From UQRS01 sp964481575 (GTDB lineage: Bacteria; Bacillota; Clostridia; Oscillospirales; Acutalibacteraceae): a DNA stretch of 42,520 nt. The translations under genes were made by a program, and so were the position numbers. Positions 23,213 to 31,531 of the stretch are shown here, piece by piece; within the stretch, counting starts at the first letter, position 1, and each line of letters opens with the position of its first letter. The notes beneath the pieces are model-generated. The model was not told the DNA's origin. It worked only from the letters and a program-made list of their open reading frames with translations, and did not search any database. The DNA lies in contig CAYZTR010000017.1 of the NCBI GenBank assembly GCA_964481575.1, positions 1-42,520 on the forward strand. The letters run 5' to 3'.

Positions 23213-24295
23213 ATGAAGCATTACAATGTCGGTATTATCGGCGCCACCGGTATGGTGGGGCAGCGTTTTGCCACACTGCTGGCTGATCATCCCTGGTTTA
23301 CTGTTAAGGTGCTGGCTGCTTCGGCTCGCTCCGCCGGGAAAACTTATCAGGAAGCCGTGGGTAGTAAGTGGGCGATGGCCGACCCTATCCCCGATGCTGT
23401 GAAAGATTTGGTCATCCTGGACGCCACTGCTGACAAAGAAAAGATTGCCGCTTCGGTAGACTTCTGCTTCTGTGCCGTAGACATGAAGAAGGAGGAAATC
23501 CGCGCGTTGGAGGATAGTTACGCAAAGTTGGAATGCCCCATTGTTTCCAACAACAGCGCCCACCGTCATACGCCGGACGTCCCCATGGTCATTCCGGAGT
23601 TGAACCCGGAGCACATTCACATTATTCCGGCCCAGAGGAAACGTCTCGGAACCAAGCGCGGCTTTGTGGCGGTAAAATCCAATTGTTCTCTGCAGTCTTA
23701 TGTTCCCGCTCTCTTTCCTTTAGATGAGAAGTTTGGCGTAAAACAGGCGCTGGTTTGCACCTATCAAGCTATCTCCGGTGCTGGCAAAACTTTTGAAACC
23801 TTCCCTGAGATCGTGGACAATGTAATCCCCTACATCGGCGGCGAGGAGGAAAAATCGGAGCAGGAGCCCTTGAAAATTTGGGGGAAAATTCAGGGAGACG
23901 TTATCGTCCCGGCAGAAAAGCCCAGTTTTACGGCGCAGTGCTTGCGGGTTCCCGTATCGGACGGACATATGGCAGCTGTATTCGCATCCTTTGACCGGAA
24001 ACCCACTGAGGATGAAATCAAAGAAATCTGGGCCTCCTACTCTGGCCGGCCTCAGGAATTGCAGCTTCCCCATGCTCCCAAGCAGTTCCTGCATTACTTT
24101 GAAGAAGACAATCTGCCCCAGACCAAGCTGCAAAGAGATTTGGAAGGCGGTATGGCCATCTCTATCGGTCGGCTCCGCCCTGATACCCAGTATGATTACA
24201 AATTTGTCTGTATGTCTCATAATACCCTGCGTGGTGCTGCTGGCGGCGCCGTTTTGCTGGCAGAACTGCTTTGTGCAGAAGGTTATATGGACTGA
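23213..24295 (+). CDS. asd: Aspartate-semialdehyde dehydrogenase
   Basis: A 360-residue NADP-dependent enzyme that reduces aspartyl phosphate to aspartate semialdehyde, the branch point to lysine, threonine and methionine. The Rossmann motif is GIIGATGMVGQRF, the catalytic cysteine is C158 in VKSNCSLQ and the catalytic histidine is H252 in PVSDGHMA. The Cys context and length put it in the archaeal/fungal-like branch rather than the E. coli type. First gene of the riboswitch-controlled operon; dapA follows after 39 bases. Confidence 0.96.
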   Translation: MKHYNVGIIGATGMVGQRFATLLADHPWFTVKVLAASARSAGKTYQEAVGSKWAMADPIPDAVKDLVILDATADKEKIAASVDFCFCAVDMKKEEIRALEDSYAKLECPIVSNNSAHRHTPDVPMVIPELNPEHIHIIPAQRKRLGTKRGFVAVKSNCSLQSYVPALFPLDEKFGVKQALVCTYQAISGAGKTFETFPEIVDNVIPYIGGEEEKSEQEPLKIWGKIQGDVIVPAEKPSFTAQCLRVPVSDGHMAAVFASFDRKPTEDEIKEIWASYSGRPQELQLPHAPKQFLHYFEEDNLPQTKLQRDLEGGMAISIGRLRPDTQYDYKFVCMSHNTLRGAAGGAVLLAELLCAEGYMD

Positions 24296-24334
24296 GCTTT
24301 GTAAAGTAAGAAATTTGACATAGGAGGAACCATT

Positions 24335-25222
24335 ATGAAGAATACTATTTTTACCGGCGCCGCAGTCGCAATTGCTACTCCCATGCATCCAGACGGAAGT
24401 GTCAACTTCCCGGAGTTCAGGAAGTTCATTGATTTTCAGATTGATAACGGCACCGACGCCATTGTGGTTTGCGGCACCACCGGCGAATCAGCCACCATGG
24501 ACGGCCAGGAGCATCTGGCGGTCATTCAAGCCTGCGTGGAGCATGTCAACGGCCGGGTTCCCGTGATAGCAGGAACCGGCAATAACGATACCAAATTTGC
24601 CATCGGCCTTTCCAAGGAAGCAGAAAGCGTCGGTGTAGATGCTCTACTCTGCGTCACGCCTTACTACAACAAGACCAGTCAGAACGGTCTGGTAGCCCAC
24701 TATAATGCCATTGCGGATGCTGTTAACCTGCCCATTATACTCTACAATGTTCCTTCCCGCACCGGCGTCAACATTCAGCCTGCAACCTACCAGAAACTGG
24801 CACAACATCCCAACATTGTAGCAGCCAAGGAGGCAAGCGGAAATTTGTCACAGATCGCTTTGATGCGCGCTCTGTGCGGCGATGAGCTGGATATTTACTC
24901 CGGCAACGACGATCAAATTGTTCCCATTTTGTCTCTGGGTGGCAAAGGCGTCATTTCCGTCTTGTCCAACGTGGCACCACGGGAGACCCACGATATTTGT
25001 CAAAAGTGGTTTGACGGTGATATAGAAGGCTCTGCCGCCCTGCAGTTGCAGTATTTGCATTTGATTAACGCGCTGTTCAGTGATGTGAATCCCATCCCTG
25101 TGAAGGAAGCATTGAATCAAATGGGTTACGCCTTCGGTCAGCCCCGCCTCCCCCTCTATCCCATGACTGAAGATAAGGTTGTGGCGTTGAAGGCTCGCAT
25201 GGCCGAAGTCGGTCTGCTGTAA
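24335..25222 (+). CDS. dapA: 4-hydroxy-tetrahydrodipicolinate synthase
   Basis: A 295-residue TIM-barrel aldolase that condenses pyruvate with aspartate semialdehyde. Pyruvate forms a Schiff base on K165 (IVAAKEASGN); Y137 (ILYNVPSRTG) and the GTTGES loop (47-52) complete the active site. The ATG follows TAGGAGG. The length is standard. It is the committed step of lysine/DAP synthesis, and lysine control acts through the leader. Confidence 0.97.
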   Translation: MKNTIFTGAAVAIATPMHPDGSVNFPEFRKFIDFQIDNGTDAIVVCGTTGESATMDGQEHLAVIQACVEHVNGRVPVIAGTGNNDTKFAIGLSKEAESVGVDALLCVTPYYNKTSQNGLVAHYNAIADAVNLPIILYNVPSRTGVNIQPATYQKLAQHPNIVAAKEASGNLSQIALMRALCGDELDIYSGNDDQIVPILSLGGKGVISVLSNVAPRETHDICQKWFDGDIEGSAALQLQYLHLINALFSDVNPIPVKEALNQMGYAFGQPRLPLYPMTEDKVVALKARMAEVGLL

Positions 25223-25233
25223 GCATTTCTCTA

Positions 25234-25260
25234 GGGCGCTGGTAATACCGGCGCCCTTTT
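25234..25260 (+). terminator. Intercistronic hairpin between dapA and dapB
   Basis: GGGCGC and GCGCCC enclose a further GGT/ACC pairing, giving about 10 bp with TTTT after it. dapB starts 26 bases on. It may be a partial terminator or an mRNA processing/stability element. Confidence 0.6.
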
Positions 25261-25285
25261 ACCACAACAGGAAGGACGTTAAACT

Positions 25286-26056
25286 ATGACCAGGATTTTA
25301 TTAGTCGGATGTCTCGGCCGTATGGGGCGGGTAATCACCGCCTGCGTGGCGGAACGGGAAGATGCTGAAATTGTCGCCGGTGTGGATCTGATAACTGGGG
25401 ATGCCGCGTTCCCGGTGTACCAATCCATCCAGGAAGTTCAGAAAGAAGCGGACGTGATTATTGATTTCAGTCACCCTTCTTCTCTGGATTCTATTCTGGA
25501 ATATGCCAGTCAGCAGGGCCTCCCCTGCGTTCTAGCCACCACTGGCTACAATGATGTGCAAACCGCCAGAATCAAGGAAGCAGGAGCAAAAATTCCCATT
25601 TTCTTCAGTTTTAATATGAGTCTGGGGGTCAATTTGCTTTGTCAACTATCCCGGATTGCCGCCGGCATCTTAGGAAACAGCTTTGATATTGAAATTGTGG
25701 AAGCGCATCATAATCAAAAAGTAGATGCACCTTCCGGTACAGCTATCATGTTGGCAGATGAAATCAACGATGCTTTGGACAACAGCAAGGAACTGGTTTA
25801 TAACCGACACGATCGCCGCGCCAAACGGGAAAAAAAGGAAATCGGCATGCATGCCATCCGCGGGGGCACCATTGTTGGGGAACATCAGGTAATCTTTGCC
25901 GGTCGGGATGAGATTGTAACGCTCTCCCATTCAGCCCGTTCCAAGGAAGTATTTGCCGCCGGGGCTGTTTCAGCCGCCATCTATATGGCCGGAAAACCTG
26001 TCGGCTTGTACAACATGAAGAATCTGGTTGCAGATTCTGTCGACAACGAAGGATAA
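25286..26056 (+). CDS. dapB: 4-hydroxy-tetrahydrodipicolinate reductase
   Basis: A 256-residue NAD(P)H-dependent reductase that makes tetrahydrodipicolinate. The nucleotide motif is GCLGRMG (8-14). The active site is in EAHHNQKVDAPSGTA (H141, H142, K145). HAIRGGTIVGEH and FAGRDEIVTLSHSARSKEVF are family signatures. Last gene of the operon. The later DAP steps are not here, except lysA at 37381. Confidence 0.97.
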   Translation: MTRILLVGCLGRMGRVITACVAEREDAEIVAGVDLITGDAAFPVYQSIQEVQKEADVIIDFSHPSSLDSILEYASQQGLPCVLATTGYNDVQTARIKEAGAKIPIFFSFNMSLGVNLLCQLSRIAAGILGNSFDIEIVEAHHNQKVDAPSGTAIMLADEINDALDNSKELVYNRHDRRAKREKKEIGMHAIRGGTIVGEHQVIFAGRDEIVTLSHSARSKEVFAAGAVSAAIYMAGKPVGLYNMKNLVADSVDNEG

Positions 26057-26076
26057 GTTATCTTAACATAAAAATT

Positions 26077-26107
26077 AGCGACGGGAAAATCCCGTCGCTG
26101 ATTTTTT
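26077..26107. terminator. Terminator between dapB and the rhamnosidase gene
   Basis: AGCGACGGGA pairs with TCCCGTCGCT (10 bp, 3-base loop), flanked by A and T runs, so it can act in both directions. Confidence 0.9.
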
Positions 26108-26131
26108 ATATCATAGATTCGTCGAAGCAGT

Positions 26132-29100
26132 TTACGCTCCTAGTAAAATTGCCTTACGCAGAAGCACTACATCCGTAACGGAAAGCTTCTGATCTTGATT
26201 CATATCACCAACATCGTCAAAGTTTTCGCCAAGAATTGCCTTTCGAAGCAGCACAACATCGGTGACAGACAGCTTGCCATCTTGGTTCAGATCTCCAAGC
26301 AAAGCAGGTTCTTCCGGAGCTACTGTCACCAATGCAACAGCCGAAACGCTGCCGTCTTGTGTACGGGCCACCAGATTGGAAGTCCCTTCCAGTTTGCCAA
26401 ACAACACAACAGTACCATCTGCATGAATTTGCAAATCCGCGATAGCTGATGGATTCCCCACCGCATCCTCCACCGTCCAGATCAACGGGGTATCTGAAAC
26501 AAAAGCGACCTCCGTTGCTTGCCCGGCCGGAACAGTAAGATCTGATATGAAAACCCCACCAGAAGCAGTAACGGCAGTAAAATTGGCGGTTAAATCCACG
26601 TCATGGCGCAGATTCAGATACATTATTACGCCCTGGCCACCGGTATAGTCTCCGGTGAAACCGGTAAAAGCCCGCCCGTCCGCCGGGACACCCTCCAGAG
26701 CAATCACATCCTCCGTGGTGAAACTACCGATATAAGGCAAAGTTTCCACGGTGCCATTGACTTTAATCTGACCGGATCCGGAAATGGCAAGAGTGTGGTT
26801 GCTCTCGGTAGCGGTCTGGAACAACTGTATCTCCATTAACTGTACTCGATAAGCAGAAGCCGTTCCTTCATCTGCAGCAATCTCTCCCAATTGATAGACT
26901 TGAATCCGCAGATATCTGGCTGTAGAAACATCAAAGGTATAGCTCTGTGGCAAATTGAAAGGATTGGTATCATCCTGCACCCGCTTCACCGTAGTATAGG
27001 TTTGATTATCCATGCTGACCTGAATGGCGAAATCTGCCGGAAAGTTTGGACTGCCACCGGTAACAGACACAGCATCTGTCCGGGGATACAAGGTGATCTT
27101 GTCAAAAGTTTTCACAGTGCCCAAATCCAACGTAATGGTGAAAGGCGTGGTCAGGTTTTTAGAAAGTACATTGGTGGTAAATCCGGTGTCGATCTGACCG
27201 TCCGTCAGATTCCGTACCGACCAAGTGGAGCCGGATTCCAGAGAATCCGATGCGGAAGCACTGGCACCTTGCGCAAAATTTTCCTGTAGCATAACGGCTG
27301 CATTAAGATATAAGGAGCAGTCTCCGTCCACTGTAAAGGCAATTTCCGGATCGGCTGAATAATAATCTCCGCTCCAACAACGGAACGAGTAAAATCCATC
27401 CTCTGCATCCACAGCAGTCAGTGTTATCTGCGATCCGGTTGCTACTACAAGGTTACCGGTATCACCAGTAAATCGCTTCCCATTGTACATAACGGTCACA
27501 TCGCTGCCTGGCAGATTATGCAGCGTCACAGTCGAATAAGGCGCAACCTCTTGTCTGGCAAACTGCACGCGAATCGTAGCATCATCAGAAATGGAAGACC
27601 GGAAGGACTCCTCTGTAGTTGGATAATAGCCAGTAAATCCAACAAAGCTATACCCTTCTGCAGCTATAGCTGCAATGATACTCCGAAAAGTATTAGTAAA
27701 AGTCAGCGTATAGGGCAAAGTCACTTCCTGTCCACCGACGGTCACAGTGCCGCCTTCCTCCCCAAGAATGGTCAAAGTATGGGAAGTAGCTGTGTCACCC
27801 TTCCCAGGGGCAGATTCAATCTGATAAGTACCGGGGACTGCGCTGAGATAAATATAATTTAAATCTTCATGGGAATATACCGCGCCAGTGGAATTCTCCA
27901 CACCCGCGCCGCCGGCATACACCGTTTCACCGTTTACAGTAATAGAAGCATTTACTTCTGCGTATCTTGGTACGGCAATTTCTGCTTGTGTTCCCTCCGG
28001 CGACACCACTTCCATGGATACAGAAGCTGTACTCTCATTTTTCACCGCACGCACAACAATATCACCCTGCACCGAGGGAACGCTGGCAGATACCTGGGAA
28101 AGCTCCCCCATAACCGGCTTAATCTGATAGGTGGCATAGCCAGCGGAGGTTGGCGCAATCCCGACCATATACTTGGACATGATCACCAAAGGGCCGCCTG
28201 TCCAGGCGTGGTTCATAGTACCAACACCGTTTTCCGCACTGGTAGTCCAGAATTCCCAAAGAGTGCTGTAGTCATACTCCACCATGTAGGTGTAACGGTC
28301 CCGAATCCGCTGTTGGCAAGCTTCCATCTCTCCCATGACGGCCAGGGCTTCCTCCACATACCGCTCCATATAGGGGCTGGCATTGTACACAGTGGTCAGC
28401 ACCTGCAAAATCGTATCATATTTGTCGCTGGATGCCAGGCCGGATAAAACTGCAAGGGCATTGCCCCGATCATCCGGGTCTGCTTCTGACCGGTTTGGCG
28501 AACGATAACCGGTCTCCGTCCAAAGAAGATTGTTATAAGAAACATAGATAGAACTTCTACGGTATTCAATCTCAGCATCTATGGAGGTATCCCCGGCCAC
28601 ATGTGCCATTTTCTGCACAGCATCCAATGCCATATAGTACCAGGCATTCTCAATAACAGTTGTGTCGGAATGGTCACCCCAGTCCATCCAATCCCAGGAG
28701 CCGCCCCGGTGGGAAATCAGGCCGTTGGTTCCCATCGTCCATTTCATCAAATACCGATAACATGCCTCGTACATTTCTTCGCAGACATAGTCGCGGCCGG
28801 AATATACATAATAATCCCATATGCCAACAATACCCGCCAATTCCTGCATAGGAAGCTCATAATAGTACCCCGAAATGGGAACTACCGTTTGCAGAACATC
28901 GTTGCGACCAGGATCCTCCGAATCTGTCACAAGCCATCCCAGCTTGGTGGCCAGTCCCTTTTCATACAAGGCATAGGCACTTTGATCCATGGAGTACATT
29001 ACCTCCATCATTTCAGAGGTCACGTCGCCCCACCACTGGGCGCGTTCCCGGTCAGGACAATCCATAAAATTGTCCCGCATGGTCACGTATAAGGTATTAA

Positions 29101-30205
29101 GGGATTTCTGCCACAAAGTATTATAGAAGGCATCGGTCGTCTCAAAGGACCCTGTCATATCGGCATCATAGCCGGATTGCCGATAGCCAAGCTCCAAAAT
29201 GGTGACACCTGCCGGAATCTGGTAATTGATATATTGACCGTTAAACCACCCCAATGCTTCAAATTCCTGCTCTCCAGCTGTGGTCACATAGGTGGATTGG
29301 ACCGAGTCAATATTGGCTGCGGTGGTGTTATCCGTGGTAATGATAATTTTCTGACCGGGTGTATCAGTAACAATCTTCAAATATGGGGTCAGCTGAATGT
29401 TAATATCCAACTGCATGGAAAAGGTTGTCGTTTTTGTGGTGGTGACCCCTTTCACATCACTGGAGTTAAGATAAGAGGAGATCCCATAATCCTTGATGAG
29501 AGGAACTGTCCGCAGGTAAAGATCCCCCCAGGGAGCACAAGGCGCAGCACCTTTTACAGTAGCCAGGGACCAATCAGAATCGTCAAAAGAAGCTTCCGTC
29601 CAATCTGCATCCAAAGCATTTCTGGCGTCGTAATAGATGTTATAGGCAGGAATCCGTACGTTTGGCTGACGAACACCCAGCTTGCTATCATCCAGATAGG
29701 CTGAGTTCCGCCGGACGCGCCAACTGTCATCGGAAATCACAAGTTGATCCCCCATTTGACATTGAAAGAGAAATCCCGCTTGACCGGAAGACGTATTAGA
29801 GTAACTTTGAGATTTCGGCCCCCAATACCAGGACAACACGCAAATAGTATTTTCGCCTTTCTTTAAATAGGGCGCCAAGTCTACCTGATCAAAATAGCCA
29901 GAAGTGCTGGTCACGCCCCGCAGCAATCCGCCTTCAAATACTACCTGCTGCCCGTTCACATAAAGCCAATAATGAGAATCCACGGCGATTTTGGCGACAG
30001 CCTCCTGCGGGACAGAGGACAAAAACACGGTCTTTCGCAAATTCATCCAGGTATTATTCTCATTGCTATTATCCCAGATCCAGAAAGCAGACCAATCCGA
30101 GTCCGGCTTTTGAGAAATTGGATTTTCCGCTGAAGCTTTTAACACCGTGCCAAGCATCAGACAAAAAACCAACAACCAAGCAGCCAGAGATTTTAATCTA
30201 CACAT
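26132..30205 (-). CDS. Secreted GH78-type alpha-L-rhamnosidase with dockerin
   Basis: A 1357-residue extracellular enzyme. A signal peptide (about 1-26, ending KASA) is followed by a beta-sandwich N-domain (about 35-250), a region resembling the rhamnosidase concanavalin-like domain (about 255-365), and an alpha/alpha barrel with DCPDRERAQWWGD (382-394), DWMDWGDH and MNHAWTGGP. C-terminal parts are divergent repeats (about 808-886 and 1136-1213), an F5/8 type C (discoidin) domain (about 975-1131) and a type I dockerin at 1304-1357. The dockerin has two near-identical units, DLNQDGKLSVTDVVLLRK and DMNQDQKLSVTDVVLLRK. It should bind a cohesin in a cellulosome-like complex and cut terminal rhamnose from plant glycans. 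The ATG at 30205 follows GGGAG and lies after the promoter. Confidence 0.85.
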   Translation of the reverse strand: MCRLKSLAAWLLVFCLMLGTVLKASAENPISQKPDSDWSAFWIWDNSNENNTWMNLRKTVFLSSVPQEAVAKIAVDSHYWLYVNGQQVVFEGGLLRGVTSTSGYFDQVDLAPYLKKGENTICVLSWYWGPKSQSYSNTSSGQAGFLFQCQMGDQLVISDDSWRVRRNSAYLDDSKLGVRQPNVRIPAYNIYYDARNALDADWTEASFDDSDWSLATVKGAAPCAPWGDLYLRTVPLIKDYGISSYLNSSDVKGVTTTKTTTFSMQLDINIQLTPYLKIVTDTPGQKIIITTDNTTAANIDSVQSTYVTTAGEQEFEALGWFNGQYINYQIPAGVTILELGYRQSGYDADMTGSFETTDAFYNTLWQKSLNTLYVTMRDNFMDCPDRERAQWWGDVTSEMMEVMYSMDQSAYALYEKGLATKLGWLVTDSEDPGRNDVLQTVVPISGYYYELPMQELAGIVGIWDYYVYSGRDYVCEEMYEACYRYLMKWTMGTNGLISHRGGSWDWMDWGDHSDTTVIENAWYYMALDAVQKMAHVAGDTSIDAEIEYRRSSIYVSYNNLLWTETGYRSPNRSEADPDDRGNALAVLSGLASSDKYDTILQVLTTVYNASPYMERYVEEALAVMGEMEACQQRIRDRYTYMVEYDYSTLWEFWTTSAENGVGTMNHAWTGGPLVIMSKYMVGIAPTSAGYATYQIKPVMGELSQVSASVPSVQGDIVVRAVKNESTASVSMEVVSPEGTQAEIAVPRYAEVNASITVNGETVYAGGAGVENSTGAVYSHEDLNYIYLSAVPGTYQIESAPGKGDTATSHTLTILGEEGGTVTVGGQEVTLPYTLTFTNTFRSIIAAIAAEGYSFVGFTGYYPTTEESFRSSISDDATIRVQFARQEVAPYSTVTLHNLPGSDVTVMYNGKRFTGDTGNLVVATGSQITLTAVDAEDGFYSFRCWSGDYYSADPEIAFTVDGDCSLYLNAAVMLQENFAQGASASASDSLESGSTWSVRNLTDGQIDTGFTTNVLSKNLTTPFTITLDLGTVKTFDKITLYPRTDAVSVTGGSPNFPADFAIQVSMDNQTYTTVKRVQDDTNPFNLPQSYTFDVSTARYLRIQVYQLGEIAADEGTASAYRVQLMEIQLFQTATESNHTLAISGSGQIKVNGTVETLPYIGSFTTEDVIALEGVPADGRAFTGFTGDYTGGQGVIMYLNLRHDVDLTANFTAVTASGGVFISDLTVPAGQATEVAFVSDTPLIWTVEDAVGNPSAIADLQIHADGTVVLFGKLEGTSNLVARTQDGSVSAVALVTVAPEEPALLGDLNQDGKLSVTDVVLLRKAILGENFDDVGDMNQDQKLSVTDVVLLRKAILLGA

Positions 30206-30240
30206 AATTTCACTCCCAAAATAATTCAATCGTTTTAAAT

Positions 30241-30269
30241 ATTTTACCACACTTTTTGACACTTGTCAA
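30241..30269 (-). promoter_or_regulatory. Promoter of the rhamnosidase gene with overlapping palindrome
   Basis: Minus strand: perfect TTGACA, 17-base spacer, TAAAAT. TTGACA and TGTCAA form a perfect palindrome with a 2-base centre at 30256-30269 that covers the -35, a likely operator. Confidence 0.7.
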
Positions 30270-30286
30270 TAACATTGAAATATCTA

Positions 30287-30333
30287 TAAAACAAAAACAG
30301 ATGACCCCCTCCCTGAGAAGCAGGATCATCTGT
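30287..30333 (-). terminator. Terminator of the PHP phosphatase gene
   Basis: On the minus strand, ACAGATGA pairs with TCATCTGT, with extra inner pairs, followed by TTTTTGTTTT. Confidence 0.85.
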
Positions 30334-30338
30334 ATCTT

Positions 30339-31118
30339 TTACCACACCGGACGGAGTACCAGTTCCTCCAACACATGCAAATGATGCTTTTGCGCAAAGG
30401 CTTCTGCCTTGGCCAGATTACCCGGATGGCCCACAGCGTCGGGACGATGCGCATCGCATCCAAAGACTACATCGTTTCCCACCTGAGAAACGATAGAAAA
30501 GAATTTGTCACACGGATAATGGCGTTTTTCTTCCAGCCCCAGGAAATTCACTTCCATAGGAATCCCCAGATCCTTTGCACTGCTGCATAAACGTGTCATC
30601 TCTTTCCTGTAAACGGCGTCATCCGGTGTATAGTTCAGATTATCCGGATGCGCCAAATAGGTAAACTTCCCCGTCCGCAAACCTTCCAGACATTGATCCA
30701 CATACCGACGTAACCGCGCAGCGTCTTCAGTAGCACAGCCGCAGGGGGATTCACCTAACTCATTCCCAAGAAAATGCTGCCCCATAATCAAATAATCTAA
30801 TGGATAGGGCTTTAAAAAAGAAAGAAAATCATCAAACAAATCCGGATAGTACTCGGCCTCTAACCCAATGAAAATCTTAATCTGCCCCTTATATTCCTGA
30901 CGCAGATCAAGAAGGGTTTGAAAATAACTTTCGGTTTCATCGGTCAAATTCATCCGATGCCCGGAGTAGTAATTCCATGCAGACGGAAAAACATAGGGGG
31001 AATGGTCCGAAAAGCCTAGCACCTGAATCCCGCGCGCAATGGCCGTTTCGATATATTCCCGCTCTGTCCCAACTGCATGATTGCACCGGACGGTATGAGT
31101 ATGATAGTTTGCTATCAT
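30339..31118 (-). CDS. PHP-domain phosphatase, histidinol-phosphatase (HisJ) like
   Basis: A 259-residue metal-dependent phosphatase. PHP metal motifs: YHTHTVRCNHA (H6, H8), GFSDHSP, GLEAEYYP, IMGQHF, LAHPDNLNY and GCDAHRPDAVG. HisJ-type proteins remove phosphate from histidinol phosphate, but no his gene is near and related PHP enzymes act on other phosphomonoesters, so the substrate is open. The promoter at 31142 lies inside the longer open frame, so the ATG at 31118, with GAAGG upstream, is the start. Confidence 0.8.
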   Translation of the reverse strand: MIANYHTHTVRCNHAVGTEREYIETAIARGIQVLGFSDHSPYVFPSAWNYYSGHRMNLTDETESYFQTLLDLRQEYKGQIKIFIGLEAEYYPDLFDDFLSFLKPYPLDYLIMGQHFLGNELGESPCGCATEDAARLRRYVDQCLEGLRTGKFTYLAHPDNLNYTPDDAVYRKEMTRLCSSAKDLGIPMEVNFLGLEEKRHYPCDKFFSIVSQVGNDVVFGCDAHRPDAVGHPGNLAKAEAFAQKHHLHVLEELVLRPVW

Positions 31119-31141
31119 GATATCGCCTTCTTTCCGAGGTG

Positions 31142-31170
31142 ATTTTAACAAAAAATGAAGTTGCTGTCAA
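31142..31170 (-). promoter_or_regulatory. Promoter of the PHP phosphatase gene
   Basis: Minus strand: perfect TTGACA, 17-base spacer, TAAAAT. Confidence 0.75.
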
Positions 31171-31267
31171 CGGATTAAAAGAATTGCTATATTTTTATAT
31201 TCTAGCATTTCTTTTAACAACGTTATTCTTTAAATATGAATTAATCTTAAACTCTAGTATATGAGAC

Positions 31268-31295
31268 TTGAGATATTTACAAATCCTGTTAAAAT
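31268..31295 (+). promoter_or_regulatory. Promoter of the oxoacid oxidoreductase operon
   Basis: TTGAGA, 16-base spacer, TAAAAT. The perfect palindrome TAAGAT-T-ATCTTA at 31295-31307 starts at the last base of the -10 and may be an operator at the start site. Confidence 0.6.
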
Positions 31296-31327
31296 AAGAT
31301 TATCTTAAAAACGCGGGGAGGATTTAT

Positions 31328-31528
31328 ATGTTAACCATACGCCAAGAATTTTGCAAAGGTTGTGGCCTTTGTGTTGACGTTTGTCCCAAGCATTTGCTGA
31401 TATTCTCCACAGATTTCCGGAATCAAAAGGGCTATTATCCCATTGCTTTGCAGGACAAAGAAGCGTGTGTCAATTGTGGAAGATGTACTTTCATGTGCCC
31501 AGATCAAGCCCTACTACTGGAGGAATAA
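31328..31528 (+). CDS. 2-oxoacid:ferredoxin oxidoreductase, delta (ferredoxin) subunit
   Basis: A 66-residue 2x[4Fe-4S] ferredoxin. Ligands are C9/C12/C15/C19 and C47/C50/C53/C57, each in C-x2-C-x2-C-x3-C form. It carries electrons out of the TPP-containing subunit. It has GGGGAGG upstream and lies 3 bases before the alpha gene. Subunit order delta-alpha-beta-gamma is common for KOR/VOR type enzymes. Confidence 0.92.
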   Translation: MLTIRQEFCKGCGLCVDVCPKHLLIFSTDFRNQKGYYPIALQDKEACVNCGRCTFMCPDQALLLEE

Positions 31529-31531
31529 ATA

